Source: Bacteroidota bacterium (GTDB lineage: Bacteria; Bacteroidota; Ignavibacteria; Tepidaquicellales; Tepidaquicellaceae). From it: 64,000 bases of DNA. The stretch is taken from positions 1-64,000 of the forward strand of contig JAFDZP010000006.1 in assembly GCA_018266835.1 (NCBI GenBank), given 5' to 3'. Below the pieces are notes generated by a model. That model worked only from the letters and a program-made list of their open reading frames with translations, did not search any database and was not told the DNA's origin. Numbering within the stretch: the stretch's first letter is position 1; each line of letters starts with the position of its first letter. The translations under genes and the position numbers were made by a program. Positions 20,255 to 29,068 of the stretch are shown here, piece after piece.

Positions 20255-20290
20255 TTCCTTAACAACAAAAATGCTTTCGTTGTGAAGGAA
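20255..20290. promoter_or_regulatory. Inverted repeat upstream of clpB
   Basis: TTCCTTAACAAC (20255-20266) and GTTGTGAAGGAA (20279-20290): 12-base arms with one mismatched pair and a 12-base spacer, 20 bases upstream of the clpB start. It does not match the CIRCE (HrcA) element. It may be an operator for heat-shock control or a 5'-UTR hairpin. Confidence 0.5.
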
Positions 20291-20363
20291 AATCAAGATA
20301 AAATAACATGCAAAATCTTTTTCAATTACAACTTTAATGCAGGATAGTTAATTTATAAGTTCT

Positions 20364-21380
20364 ATGGTCAATATTTTAGTTGTAAGGCAGAAGAATAATC
20401 AGCTCGGCGATACGATTTGTACGCTGCCAATGTTTTATGCATTGAAGAAAAAATTTCCGGAGTCCCGTATTACATTATTACGCGGACCTGTAAATTACGA
20501 TTTGCAATATCAGAAAGTAAATCCGCATCTTGATGAAGTACTGGTTATTGACAGACAGGCTCCGTGGAAAGAAAAAAAAGAACTGGTTAAGGTTTTACGA
20601 AGCAGAAATTTCGATTACGGAATTGTGCCTTCAACGCTGGAACTTTCAACAACGGCACATATTGTTAATTATTTATCAGGAGCAAAGAAGAGAGTAGGTT
20701 TATCATATCAGAATGATGTAAAAAATCAATTTGGATTTTTGCTAAACGTAAAAAAGAAATTTGACTGGGATGCAAGAAATGTAAGCCAGGCAATGAGAGC
20801 AGTAGAAATTGTTGAACAGATAGGATGCAACATCTCACAAAAAGAAATTGATGATATTACCTTAGCTTTAGTTGAAAATAATTTGAAGTTTGCCGATGAA
20901 TTTGTAAAAAATAATTTTGACAAGAACAGGTTATTGATTGGCATTCATCCGGGAGGGAAAATGGCAAACAGGTGGGCTGCAAAGAATTTCGGAAAAGTAA
21001 TTGAGCAGCTCGAAAAAGAAACCAATGCAGAATTTTTAATTACATCGGGAGACATAGATAAAGATATTGTCGGAGAACTTGCGGGAATTTTAACTGAAAA
21101 AAATATAAAGTTTGCGATAGCGCAGAGCCTTGATATAAAAGATTTATCTGCAGTGATGAGAAAGTTTGATTTGTACATAAGTAATGATACAGGGATTTTA
21201 CATCTGGCTTCATTGAATAAAGTACAGACAATTGGTTTGTTCGGACCGACAAGCAGTAACGAATGGCGGCCGATAGGAAAAGATACGGTTTGCATTCAAT
21301 CCCCCACTTTGGATATTAACGATTTGAAGCCGGAATTAGTACTGAACGAAGCACATAAAATTTTAAGAGTTAAGAATTGA
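20364..21380 (+). CDS. Glycosyltransferase family 9 (heptosyltransferase-like)
   Basis: 338 residues. N-terminal 'ILVVRQKNNQLGDTICTLPMFYALKKKFPE' matches the GT9 'R...iGD...t.P' opening; 'IGIHPGG', and near the C-terminus 'DLYISNDTGILHLASLNKVQTIGLFGPTSSNEWRPIG' hold the nucleotide-sugar site of this family. GT9 enzymes add heptose or similar sugars to the LPS inner core at the inner-membrane cytoplasmic face. It heads a run of envelope genes on the plus strand; the next gene overlaps its stop codon. It is divergent from clpB. Confidence 0.9.
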   Translation: MVNILVVRQKNNQLGDTICTLPMFYALKKKFPESRITLLRGPVNYDLQYQKVNPHLDEVLVIDRQAPWKEKKELVKVLRSRNFDYGIVPSTLELSTTAHIVNYLSGAKKRVGLSYQNDVKNQFGFLLNVKKKFDWDARNVSQAMRAVEIVEQIGCNISQKEIDDITLALVENNLKFADEFVKNNFDKNRLLIGIHPGGKMANRWAAKNFGKVIEQLEKETNAEFLITSGDIDKDIVGELAGILTEKNIKFAIAQSLDIKDLSAVMRKFDLYISNDTGILHLASLNKVQTIGLFGPTSSNEWRPIGKDTVCIQSPTLDINDLKPELVLNEAHKILRVKN

Positions 21381-22453
21381 AGAAAGAAGTATTATTGGCG
21401 GAGTTTAATAAATCACATACGGAGGTATTGCACACGCAGATATTGTTCTTTCTCCAAAAAAATTACAAAGTTAACCTTTGGATTAACCATGAAGCAGAGT
21501 TTGAAGATAATTATGAAGGTAAAGTAAAAATAATTCGTGAAGACACAAAAATATCTTCGTTAAATATTGGGTTACTTTATAAGATTGTAAGATTTGTTCA
21601 GAGAAACAAAATAAAAAAAGTAATTTTAAATACTGCTCATGGTATATTGGTAAGGAATTTATGTTTATTATTGATGAACAGTAAAGTTGAAGTAATAGGG
21701 GTAATTCATCAGGCACATAAGCTTTTAAAGAGCAGTACGCAAAGAATAATTTCACGAAAAATAAAAAAATATTTTGTGCTTAATGATTATGTTAAGGAAT
21801 TTATGGATACGAAGACAAATAAAGCTTACAACATAAATGTTTTTTATCCCATTTTTTTTAATACTAAAAATTCATCAAATAAAAATAACAACTCAAAGAT
21901 AATTATTACGGTACCGGGAAATGTTATACAAACCAGAAAAGATTATGTTTTCCTTGTAAAAAGTATTTTAAAATTAAACGATGAATTAAAACAAAAGCTA
22001 CAGTTTATTTTTTTAGGTACAACTTCCAAAAATGAGAGCGCAGAAGTGTTGGAATTAGTGAGTAAAAATAAAATAGATGAAAATTTGTTAAGGATTTACA
22101 AAAAACATGTAAGTGATGAAGAATTTAATCATGTACTTCAGCAATCGGATTACATATTGCCGTTGATACATCCTTCAAGTAATTCGTACAATGAATATCT
22201 TTCGACGGAAATTTCCGGAGCATTTAACACTGCGTTTGCATTTAAGAAACCGTTACTGATGTTTGAAAGTTTTAATAAATTTGAGGACTTTAAAAAATTT
22301 GCACTGTTTTATAACGAGAAAAATTTCGTTCAGCTTTTAGAGAGATTGATTAAGGAAGATTTAACTAAAGAAATAAAAAAGAATTACGAAAATTATAAAA
22401 AATTCAATTTGGATTTTCAGACTGAGAATTATATAAATTTTATTGAAAGCTGA
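21377..22453 (+). CDS. Putative glycosyltransferase (GT-B-like)
   Basis: 358 residues. It starts at a TTG that overlaps the previous stop (TTGA), so translation is probably coupled. The C-terminal half resembles GT-B enzymes: 'KIIITVPGNVIQTRKDYVFLVKS', 'LQFIFLGTTSKNESA' and a 'SDYILPLIHPSS...Y....SGAF..AFAFKKPLL' donor-site-like stretch. The N-terminal half ('LLAEFNKSHTEVLHTQILFFL') is not one I recognise. Position between two sugar transferases supports a role in LPS or surface glycan assembly. It is more AT-rich (very Lys/Asn-rich) than neighbours. Confidence 0.6.
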   Translation: MKKEVLLAEFNKSHTEVLHTQILFFLQKNYKVNLWINHEAEFEDNYEGKVKIIREDTKISSLNIGLLYKIVRFVQRNKIKKVILNTAHGILVRNLCLLLMNSKVEVIGVIHQAHKLLKSSTQRIISRKIKKYFVLNDYVKEFMDTKTNKAYNINVFYPIFFNTKNSSNKNNNSKIIITVPGNVIQTRKDYVFLVKSILKLNDELKQKLQFIFLGTTSKNESAEVLELVSKNKIDENLLRIYKKHVSDEEFNHVLQQSDYILPLIHPSSNSYNEYLSTEISGAFNTAFAFKKPLLMFESFNKFEDFKKFALFYNEKNFVQLLERLIKEDLTKEIKKNYENYKKFNLDFQTENYINFIES

Positions 22454-22454
22454 T

Positions 22455-23222
22455 ATGGCGAAAATTTCCTGTGTAATAATTTGTAAAAATGAAGAGCGTA
22501 ATATCGAAGCCTGCCTGAAAAGCATCAGCTGGACAGATGAAATTATTTTAATCGATGCTGAAAGTACCGATAAGACAGTTGAGATAGGAAAAAAATATAC
22601 GGATAAAATATTTATACGTAAGTGGATAGGATTTTCAGACCAGAGAAAATTCGGATTGGAGCAATGCACCAGCGAATGGATTTTACCAATGGATGCCGAT
22701 GAAAGATGCACTGAAGAATTAAAGAAAGAAATTCTGGAAATAATTAATTCAACCAGTACAAAAGAAAACGGATTTAAAATACCTCGAAAAAGTTTCTACA
22801 GAAATTACTGGATTAAATACTGCGGTTGGTATCCGGGATATCAGCTAAGGTTATTTAAAAAAGAAAAAGCATCAGTTACGGACAGGCTTGTTCACGAAGG
22901 GTATGTTGTTGAAGGTGAGACCGGTGTATTAAAAAATGACATACTGCATTACACTATAAGCTCTATTAAAGAGTACATTGGAAAAATAAATCAGTACTCA
23001 ACTCTACAGGCGATTGAAAAAAGTAAAAGAGGTCCCGTGGGATTCTGGGATGTAATACTCAGACCTCCCGCTGCTTTTTTATCTGAATACATAGGTAGAA
23101 AAGGATTTCTAGACGGCATTCCGGGGATTATCATCTGCCACTTTAACATGATTACAAACATTCTGACTTACACAAAGATATGGGAGATGCAAAACTCCCC
23201 CGATAACCATGGAGATAAATGA
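22455..23222 (+). CDS. Family 2 glycosyltransferase, WaaE/KdtX-like
   Basis: 255 residues from the ATG directly after the preceding stop (an in-frame TTG at 22443 would add four residues). The GT2 fold is clear: 'ISCVIICKNEERNIEACLKSI', 'DEIILIDAESTDKT', the DxD-like 'WILPMDADERCTEEL', and 'YWIKYCGWYPGYQLRLFKK', which is characteristic of the LPS beta-1,4-glucosyltransferase WaaE group. The C-terminal amphipathic segment likely sits on the membrane. The acceptor is probably LPS core, by context. Confidence 0.88.
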   Translation: MAKISCVIICKNEERNIEACLKSISWTDEIILIDAESTDKTVEIGKKYTDKIFIRKWIGFSDQRKFGLEQCTSEWILPMDADERCTEELKKEILEIINSTSTKENGFKIPRKSFYRNYWIKYCGWYPGYQLRLFKKEKASVTDRLVHEGYVVEGETGVLKNDILHYTISSIKEYIGKINQYSTLQAIEKSKRGPVGFWDVILRPPAAFLSEYIGRKGFLDGIPGIIICHFNMITNILTYTKIWEMQNSPDNHGDK

Positions 23223-24060
23223 TATTGTAATCTGTCCCAATTGCAAAAGCAATTTGCACGTCGAAGATGCAAAGTATGTTTGCGCAAATTGTAAATCACA
23301 CTATGAAATTGTATCAAACATTCCTGTTTTAATTTCACATCAGAATTCATTTATCGATAAAGAGCAAAAAAAACTTGCGGATTACTTTGATTTAAAGTAT
23401 GCGAAAGATGAAGATCCATGGGACTATGAAAGCAGTGCTGCGGAAAAAATGAAATATGAGTTTGTTACCAATCTTATAAAGGAATTAAATCCAAATATAA
23501 AAACAGTTCTTGATGTTGCATGCAGCTTCGGTTATTTAACAAATAAACTATCGGGGATAAGTGAAAATGTTATTGGCATTGACGTTTCAATCCATGCTTT
23601 AATGAAGGCGAACGAAAAGTATAAAAAAGAAAATATTACATTTATCTCAGCAGGTGCAGAGAATATTCCTTTTAAAAATAAAACATTTGATGCCGTGATA
23701 CTTTGTGACGGACTTAACGGTATGGACTTAACAGGAATTCACAGGGAAAATGCTGTAAAAGAAAGTCTGCGTATTCTTAAGGATGACGGTTATACAATTT
23801 TTACGGATTACCTGAAACCAAATCAGTTTGAGAGTTACATAGATTATATAAAGAAAAGTGATTATGTAATAAAAGATGTATATTACCTCAATGACAGGCT
23901 TTGGTACAAGCTTAAGTACAGTTTCAATGCTTTTAAAGATAATTCGTTATTAAAAAAATTCCTTTCAAGTATGGGAGTCGGCAAGACTCTTTCTAAAATC
24001 TCCTCTCTTTTTGGTAAAAGCGGTTCCAATCATATTTGTATAGTTGCAACCCGAAAATAA
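23209..24060 (+). CDS. Zinc-ribbon methyltransferase in the glycan cluster
   Basis: 283 residues, overlapping the preceding gene by 14 bases. The N-terminus is a Trm112-like zinc ribbon (CPNC at about 8-11 and CANC about 26-29, followed by 'IPVLI'). A class I methyltransferase domain follows with 'TVLDVACSFGYLTNKL', 'VIGIDVSIHALMKA' and 'FDAVILCDGLNGM'. Such ribbon-plus-methyltransferase proteins often accompany sugar biosynthesis genes. The substrate is unknown. A spacer and promoter-like box follow before the regulator gene. Confidence 0.8.
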   Translation: MEINDIVICPNCKSNLHVEDAKYVCANCKSHYEIVSNIPVLISHQNSFIDKEQKKLADYFDLKYAKDEDPWDYESSAAEKMKYEFVTNLIKELNPNIKTVLDVACSFGYLTNKLSGISENVIGIDVSIHALMKANEKYKKENITFISAGAENIPFKNKTFDAVILCDGLNGMDLTGIHRENAVKESLRILKDDGYTIFTDYLKPNQFESYIDYIKKSDYVIKDVYYLNDRLWYKLKYSFNAFKDNSLLKKFLSSMGVGKTLSKISSLFGKSGSNHICIVATRK

Positions 24061-24105
24061 GCCTTTTTTCATCTTATTTACCTTTAATAAACTTCGGCAA
24101 AAAGT

Positions 24106-24113
24106 TATATTTG
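24106..24113 (+). promoter_or_regulatory. Candidate Bacteroidota-type -7 box
   Basis: TATATTTG matches TAnnTTTG, the -7 consensus used by the primary sigma factor of Bacteroidota, 20 bases before the ATG of the sigma-54 activator. The -33 TTTG half is not clear. Confidence 0.4.
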
Positions 24114-24132
24114 TAGTTACAATTTATTGAAA

Positions 24133-25239
24133 ATGCTATTAGGTGACTCCGTACAGATAAAAGAAATAAATGAAATTATAAAACAGGTTGCTCCGACTGA
24201 TGTTACCGTTTTAATAACCGGTGAAAGCGGGACAGGCAAGGAAGTAGTTGCAAAGGAAATTCATAAAGCAAGCAAACGAAAAGATAAGCCTTATATAATT
24301 GTAAACTGCGGCGCTATTCCTGAAGGAATTATAGAAAGCGAGTTGTTCGGGCATAAAAAAGGATCTTTTACCGGAGCAATAGATGACCGTAAGGGTTACT
24401 TTGAAACAGCGGATAAAGGCACTATTTTTTTAGATGAAATTGGTGAGATGCCTTTAGGTACTCAGGTAAAGTTACTCAGAGTACTGGAGACAGGTGAATT
24501 TTTACCTGTCGGCGGAAGCAAACCAATTTTTGTTGATGTGCGGGTTATTGCTGCAACGAATCGCGACTTGGCGCAGGAAGTGTCTTCAAAAAATTTCCGC
24601 GAAGATTTATTCTATCGATTACGTTCAATAAATATTTTTATTCCACCGTTAAGAGAAAGAAAATCAGATATAAAAATTTTACTGGATTACTTTACCAAGA
24701 CTTACTCTGAGAAAAACAATATTCAGTTCAACGGATTTACCGAGGAAGCGTGGGATTACATAAATAACTTTCCATGGCAGGGAAATGCAAGAGAGCTTAG
24801 AAATTTCAGTGAAAGTATTTTAGTCCTTTATCCGAATAAGACCATTACTCTAGATGAAGTAAGAAAGCAATTGCAGGCATATAATATAAACGGAAATGAT
24901 AATCTTCCCATGATTTTGAATGTTCCGCCGAAGAGAAATGAAAATGAGTTTTTATTCAGAGCACTGCTGGAAATAAAATCTGATTTGATTGATATAAAGA
25001 ATGAGCTTCGCAAAAGAGAAATAGAAGAGATAAAAAGTGAAATTCGAGAAGATGATTTTGTAATTCCGAAAGATAAAGCAATGGGAATGACTTTAGATGA
25101 AGTTGAAAAAGAAGTTCTGGAATATCTGTTAAAAAACAATTCATGGAATATTGAAAAGGTATCTTCTATCTTGAATCAGAGTCAGAGAAATATTTATAAT
25201 AAGATAAAGAAGTATAAAATAGAAAAGGTTTACAATTAA
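24133..25239 (+). CDS. Sigma-54-dependent transcriptional activator without receiver domain
   Basis: 368 residues from the ATG at 24133 (a TTG two codons earlier is possible). The AAA+ sigma-54 interaction domain starts almost at residue 1: Walker A GESGTGKE, the sigma-54 contact loop as GSFTGA (usual GAFTGA), Walker B 'GTIFLDEIGEMP', 'VRVIAATNRDL', 'FREDLFYRL' and 'WQGNARELRN'. A Fis-like helix-turn-helix is at the C-terminus ('WNIEKVSSILNQSQRNIY'). No receiver, GAF or PAS domain precedes it, so the signal input is unclear. By family knowledge this regulator next to an LptE gene is a recurrent arrangement in Bacteroidota. Confidence 0.92.
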   Translation: MLLGDSVQIKEINEIIKQVAPTDVTVLITGESGTGKEVVAKEIHKASKRKDKPYIIVNCGAIPEGIIESELFGHKKGSFTGAIDDRKGYFETADKGTIFLDEIGEMPLGTQVKLLRVLETGEFLPVGGSKPIFVDVRVIAATNRDLAQEVSSKNFREDLFYRLRSINIFIPPLRERKSDIKILLDYFTKTYSEKNNIQFNGFTEEAWDYINNFPWQGNARELRNFSESILVLYPNKTITLDEVRKQLQAYNINGNDNLPMILNVPPKRNENEFLFRALLEIKSDLIDIKNELRKREIEEIKSEIREDDFVIPKDKAMGMTLDEVEKEVLEYLLKNNSWNIEKVSSILNQSQRNIYNKIKKYKIEKVYN

Positions 25240-25753
25240 AATTTATTTCCGATATATTGCATTATTTACAGGTGTAGTTTACCTATGGAGTTTCTGGGGC
25301 TGCGGAGCATACGGCTTCAGACCTAAAAATCCGCCGGAAGGAATTCACACAATCTACGTTCCTGCATTTGAGAACACCAGCGGATTTTCAGAGGCAAATA
25401 TAATTGATAATTTTACATTCAAGCTTAAAGATCTGATCACAAGAGATAATACGTTTACTTTAACCGATGAAAAGAAAGCAGACGGTTCAGTCAGATGCGT
25501 TATAAGCGGAGTTAAAGATGACCCGTTGGTAATCAGCGGCAACGAAACTGTTACTAAGAGAAAAATAACTGTAACAGTCGATGTAACTTTTAAAGACTTA
25601 AAGAAAGATAAAGTAATCTGGACCAAGTCATTGAGCAATTTTGGCGAATATAACTCTTCAAATTCCGGATTTTCAGAGAGAGATGCAGGACTTCAAAGCG
25701 CTATTGATAAAATCTCCAATGATATTTTAATTGAACTAACTTCAAACTGGTAA
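25235..25753 (+). CDS. lptE: LPS-assembly lipoprotein LptE, ATT start
   Basis: 172 residues if started at the ATT at 25235, whose sequence overlaps the TAA of the activator gene. The frame is closed upstream by a TAG at 25220, and no ATG, GTG or TTG occurs before the lipobox. The N-terminus reads (M)KIYFRYIALFTGVVYLW followed by lipobox FWGC at residue 23, then 'GAYGFRPKNPPEGIHTIYVPAFEN', the opening of LptE-family proteins, and 'TVTVDVTFKDL' later. LptE plugs the LptD outer-membrane channel for LPS delivery. Use of ATT as start is inferred from the gene layout. Confidence 0.82.
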   Translation: MKIYFRYIALFTGVVYLWSFWGCGAYGFRPKNPPEGIHTIYVPAFENTSGFSEANIIDNFTFKLKDLITRDNTFTLTDEKKADGSVRCVISGVKDDPLVISGNETVTKRKITVTVDVTFKDLKKDKVIWTKSLSNFGEYNSSNSGFSERDAGLQSAIDKISNDILIELTSNW

Positions 25754-25755
25754 AC

Positions 25756-27264
25756 ATGAGTTTAGAATCTACTATTCTTACAATCTACATAGTTTCGCTT
25801 TCGGTATTATTTATATTCGGCTCGCACGGGTTTATCATGATTTACCATTACTTCAAAACCTACCACAAAAGAACTGAAGATTTAAACGAAGAAGATTTTG
25901 ACTTAAAAGAATTTCCTCTTGTAACAATACAAATCCCGCTATACAATGAAAAATATGTAACGAAAAGACTTATCGATGCAGTCTGCAGAATGGAATACGA
26001 TAAAGATAAGCTTGAGATACAGGTGCTTGATGACTCCACCGACGACAGCGTCGAATTAACAGCTCAAATTGTTGCAGATAAAAAAGCTGAAGGCTACGAT
26101 ATAAAACATATCCACAGAACTAACCGACAGGGTTATAAAGCAGGAGCATTAAAAGAAGGTCTTGCAATTTGCAGCGGAGAGTACGTTGCTATCTTTGATG
26201 CTGATTTTATTCCCCGAAGAAAATTTTTAAAAAGAACTATTCCCTACTTTTATAAAGAAGAGAAACTCGGGCTTGTACAAACAAGATGGGAGCATCTTAA
26301 CAGAGATTACTCACTCATCACAAAAACTCAGGCAATTGCTCTTGACGGTCACTTTGTTATTGAGCAGGCTGTAAGAAACAGAGCAGGATTTTTTATAAAC
26401 TTCAACGGCACAGGCGGCATCTGGAAAAAAGAATGTATACTTGATGCAGGCAACTGGGATGCAGATACTCTCACTGAAGATTTAGATTTATCATACAGGG
26501 CACAAATGCGCGGATGGAAGTTCAAGTACCTTGTGAACTTCACTTCACCTGCTGAGTTACCGGCTGATATTTCAGCTTTGAAGTCACAGCAATTCAGATG
26601 GACTAAAGGCGCTATTGAAACAGCGAAGAAAATTTATCCGAGAGTATTGAAGTCAGATTTACCTATGAGAATAAAGATACAATCGTTCATTCATCTTTGC
26701 AGCAACCTTGCTTACCCGTTTATTCTTATAGCAGCCTTATTAAACTTCCCTATTCTTTTAATAAAGCTTACCGGTGAATATGAAACTACGTTCAAGTTTA
26801 TGTCCATATTTATTTTTGCATTCGTAAGTTCGTTCTTATTCTACATGTACTCGCAAAAAGATGTTTACAGTGACTGGCAGGAGCGCATAATTTTCTTCCC
26901 CGTATTTATGGCAGGAAGCATGGGACTCTCCGTGAATAACACTAAGGCAGTATTCGAAGGGTTATTCAATATGAAAAGCGAATTTGTAAGAACGCCCAAA
27001 TATAAAATTGTTTCCAAAGAAGATACCTGGGAAGATAAACAATACATTGCCAAAAAATTACCATGGACAGTTTACGTTGAAGCATTCATGACTGTATATT
27101 GTTTCTGCGGAGTAGTAGCAGCAATAGCCACTGCGCAGATTGCAGCTATACCGTTCCAGATGATGTTTTTCATGGGGTTTGCATTTACATCGGTACTCAC
27201 AATTCAACAGGTAAAAAAAGCAAACAGACTCGCTAAAAAAAGATTAAAACTACAAACTGCATAA
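25756..27264 (+). CDS. Membrane family 2 glycosyltransferase, cellulose-synthase-like
   Basis: 502 residues. One N-terminal membrane helix is followed by a GT2 catalytic domain: 'VTIQIPLYNEKYVTKRLI', D-x-D regions 'VLDDSTDD' and 'AIFDADFIP', 'TEDLDLSYRAQMRGW' and the processive 'QQFRWTKGA' (QxxRW) motif. At least three C-terminal helices follow. This layout fits processive beta-glycan synthases (cellulose/glucomannan-type CslA-like), active at the inner membrane with UDP- or GDP-sugars. The product cannot be told. It begins 2 bases after the lptE stop, so it is in the same operon. Confidence 0.88.
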   Translation: MSLESTILTIYIVSLSVLFIFGSHGFIMIYHYFKTYHKRTEDLNEEDFDLKEFPLVTIQIPLYNEKYVTKRLIDAVCRMEYDKDKLEIQVLDDSTDDSVELTAQIVADKKAEGYDIKHIHRTNRQGYKAGALKEGLAICSGEYVAIFDADFIPRRKFLKRTIPYFYKEEKLGLVQTRWEHLNRDYSLITKTQAIALDGHFVIEQAVRNRAGFFINFNGTGGIWKKECILDAGNWDADTLTEDLDLSYRAQMRGWKFKYLVNFTSPAELPADISALKSQQFRWTKGAIETAKKIYPRVLKSDLPMRIKIQSFIHLCSNLAYPFILIAALLNFPILLIKLTGEYETTFKFMSIFIFAFVSSFLFYMYSQKDVYSDWQERIIFFPVFMAGSMGLSVNNTKAVFEGLFNMKSEFVRTPKYKIVSKEDTWEDKQYIAKKLPWTVYVEAFMTVYCFCGVVAAIATAQIAAIPFQMMFFMGFAFTSVLTIQQVKKANRLAKKRLKLQTA

Positions 27265-27274
27265 CTGATTTAAC

Positions 27275-28036
27275 TTGGATACAGGAATAAATAAATATGT
27301 TTATGAACTAAAGAAAAAGCTCGACGGGAATTTCTTATCTCCGTTATTTGTCCGTCTTGCAAATCTTTTTTATCTCAATGAGGAATATGAAGAATGCATT
27401 GAACTGTGTAAAACCGGATTAAAAATTTATCCCGATTATCTTACAGCCAAGCTTGTTCTTCTGAAAGCATTGCTTAAGATGGAATACCTTACAGAAGCGG
27501 AATATCTTTTTGATGAAATTACTCCAAAGATAAAAGGGATGGAAATTCATTCTACCTATGAAAGAATTTTCACTGAGCTCAGGAAATTATCCGGGCAGGA
27601 AAAAATTTATTACCCGCTGGAAGTAAAGAACAAGATTGATTTCAAACTATTTGAAAGCTCTTTTGATATCAGCAAATTTACCAATGAAAATTTATCGCTG
27701 GAAGAAATTATTAACGAACCTGAAATAGTAAAGTCAGACGACTTCATTGATAAAGAAAGCTTCGGAAGATTTTTAAATGAGTATGACTCACTTGAAATCA
27801 CAGCTAAGCTGAATGAAAAGAACGAAGACTTAAAAGTTATAAATCAAAATCAGCTGAAGTATTACAAGCTTAAAATCATTACTGAAACAATTGCCGACTT
27901 ATATGCGAAGCAAGGTAACTTCAGAGAAGCATTTGAAGCATATAATATTTTATTAAAATTAACACCTACCAATCAGGACAGAATCAGCCAGAAAATTTTT
28001 GAGCTTGAAAGAATAATGGCTAATAAGATTAACTAA
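27275..28036 (+). CDS. TPR-repeat protein
   Basis: 253 residues starting at a TTG 10 bases after the glycosyltransferase. TPR-like helices lie at about 20-75 ('LANLFYLNEEYEECIELCKTGLKIYPDYLTAKLVLLKALLK' region) and at the C-terminus ('IADLYAKQGNFREAFEAYNILLKLTP'). There is no signal peptide, so it is probably cytoplasmic, perhaps a partner of the synthase. It ends the operon before a strong terminator. Confidence 0.75.
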   Translation: MDTGINKYVYELKKKLDGNFLSPLFVRLANLFYLNEEYEECIELCKTGLKIYPDYLTAKLVLLKALLKMEYLTEAEYLFDEITPKIKGMEIHSTYERIFTELRKLSGQEKIYYPLEVKNKIDFKLFESSFDISKFTNENLSLEEIINEPEIVKSDDFIDKESFGRFLNEYDSLEITAKLNEKNEDLKVINQNQLKYYKLKIITETIADLYAKQGNFREAFEAYNILLKLTPTNQDRISQKIFELERIMANKIN

Positions 28037-28064
28037 TAGTTTACAGATATATTTTTCTAATAGC

Positions 28065-28099
28065 AAAAGCCCGGGAAGGAAAATAAACCGGGCTTTTTT
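28065..28099 (+). terminator. Rho-independent terminator of the envelope operon
   Basis: AAAAGCCCGG ... CCGGGCTTTTTT: a GC-rich stem with a T-run, about 30 bases after the TPR gene stop. It may serve both strands. Confidence 0.9.
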
Positions 28100-28141
28100 A
28101 TGCAATTAACCAATACAACCAAATCTTAAACCATGAATTAA

Positions 28142-28882
28142 TTAATGATCATCAGGAACACCGTTTTTATCGTCATCTTTGAAAGCTTTTCTGAATGAAT
28201 TTTTCAGGTTATCATCAATTTCATTTTCATTTCCGGAGTCATTCGGATTCAAATCACCGCTTCCATTAGTAAACCATTTTAGCTTATCAAATAAAATTGT
28301 CAGATTAGATTTTGACTGAAGAACTAATGGTGTAGTCAAATTCATTACTATGTTAATCGTCTTTTTAGATTTGTAAACAAACGATGTCCCGTTATATGTA
28401 CCCTTCACAATAAATGAATACCTCTTGTTACCGCTTGAGCCTTCTCTGAAATCAGGGTCAGGAATTGTTTCGCTGTCCTCAGGTTTATGCAGTTGAAACT
28501 TTATTTTTTTGTATGTTCCTGTCGGAATTACACCCGATGTCATTACTTTGTTTATTCCGGCAACATCAAGCTGGACTACAATCGGTCCTGCTTTTACCTG
28601 CCTTGATGCGCTGTCAGTTTCGACTTCAATCTCAGTCAACAAACCTTTGGCTTCTGTTATTACTATACCCGAGTTATCGCCAAGGTTATCTGAAGATTGA
28701 ACACTTAAAGAAATGTTGTCGCCATCTGTTCCGGTGCCCGTGCCGGTTGTAGATGTTGTGACGGGATTGTTATTGCAGCCTGAAAGGAAAAACAGCGCAC
28801 CGGCTAATAATGCCATTACCAATGTTAACTTTGCCATCTGGGTGGTGAATCCCTGGGAGAGTCCTTGATTGATTGCTTTCAT
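28142..28882 (-). CDS. DUF4382-like lipoprotein
   Basis: 246 residues from ATG 28882; an internal ATG at 28837 (MAKLTLVMALLAG) gives a more ordinary lipoprotein signal. The lipobox is 'LSGCNNN'. A Thr/Gly linker (TTSTTGTGTGTDGD) precedes a beta-rich domain 'SGIVITEAKGLLTEIEV ... IPTGTYKKIKFQLHK ... VLQSKSNLTILFD', which fits DUF4382, a domain seen in Bacteroidota and Chlorobi-type lipoproteins. The C-terminus 'DDDKNGVPDDH' resembles a calcium-binding thrombospondin type 3-like Asp motif. Envelope location; function unknown. Confidence 0.75.
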   Translation of the reverse strand: MKAINQGLSQGFTTQMAKLTLVMALLAGALFFLSGCNNNPVTTSTTGTGTGTDGDNISLSVQSSDNLGDNSGIVITEAKGLLTEIEVETDSASRQVKAGPIVVQLDVAGINKVMTSGVIPTGTYKKIKFQLHKPEDSETIPDPDFREGSSGNKRYSFIVKGTYNGTSFVYKSKKTINIVMNLTTPLVLQSKSNLTILFDKLKWFTNGSGDLNPNDSGNENEIDDNLKNSFRKAFKDDDKNGVPDDH

Positions 28883-29033
28883 GTTGGTTTAGTTTAGTTT
28901 AGTTTTTAATTAAAATTTATGTCGTAGCTTGAACTACAACAAAAATGTATAAACTAAAATTAAATGTCAATACCTTTTGAAAAAAAAAATTGAACTGACG
29001 GGTTTTTGACGGATTCTTCATTTCAGTGCCAAA

Positions 29034-29054
29034 TTTCAAGTTTCAAGTTTCAAA
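29034..29054. repeat. TTTCAAG heptamer array
   Basis: Three tandem heptamers (TTTCAAG, TTTCAAG, TTTCAAA). The reverse complement, flanked by AATTTGAAAC, recurs as four copies at 52884-52911, so this is a dispersed micro-repeat. Confidence 0.8.
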
Positions 29055-29068
29055 TTTTTCTTGTGAAA

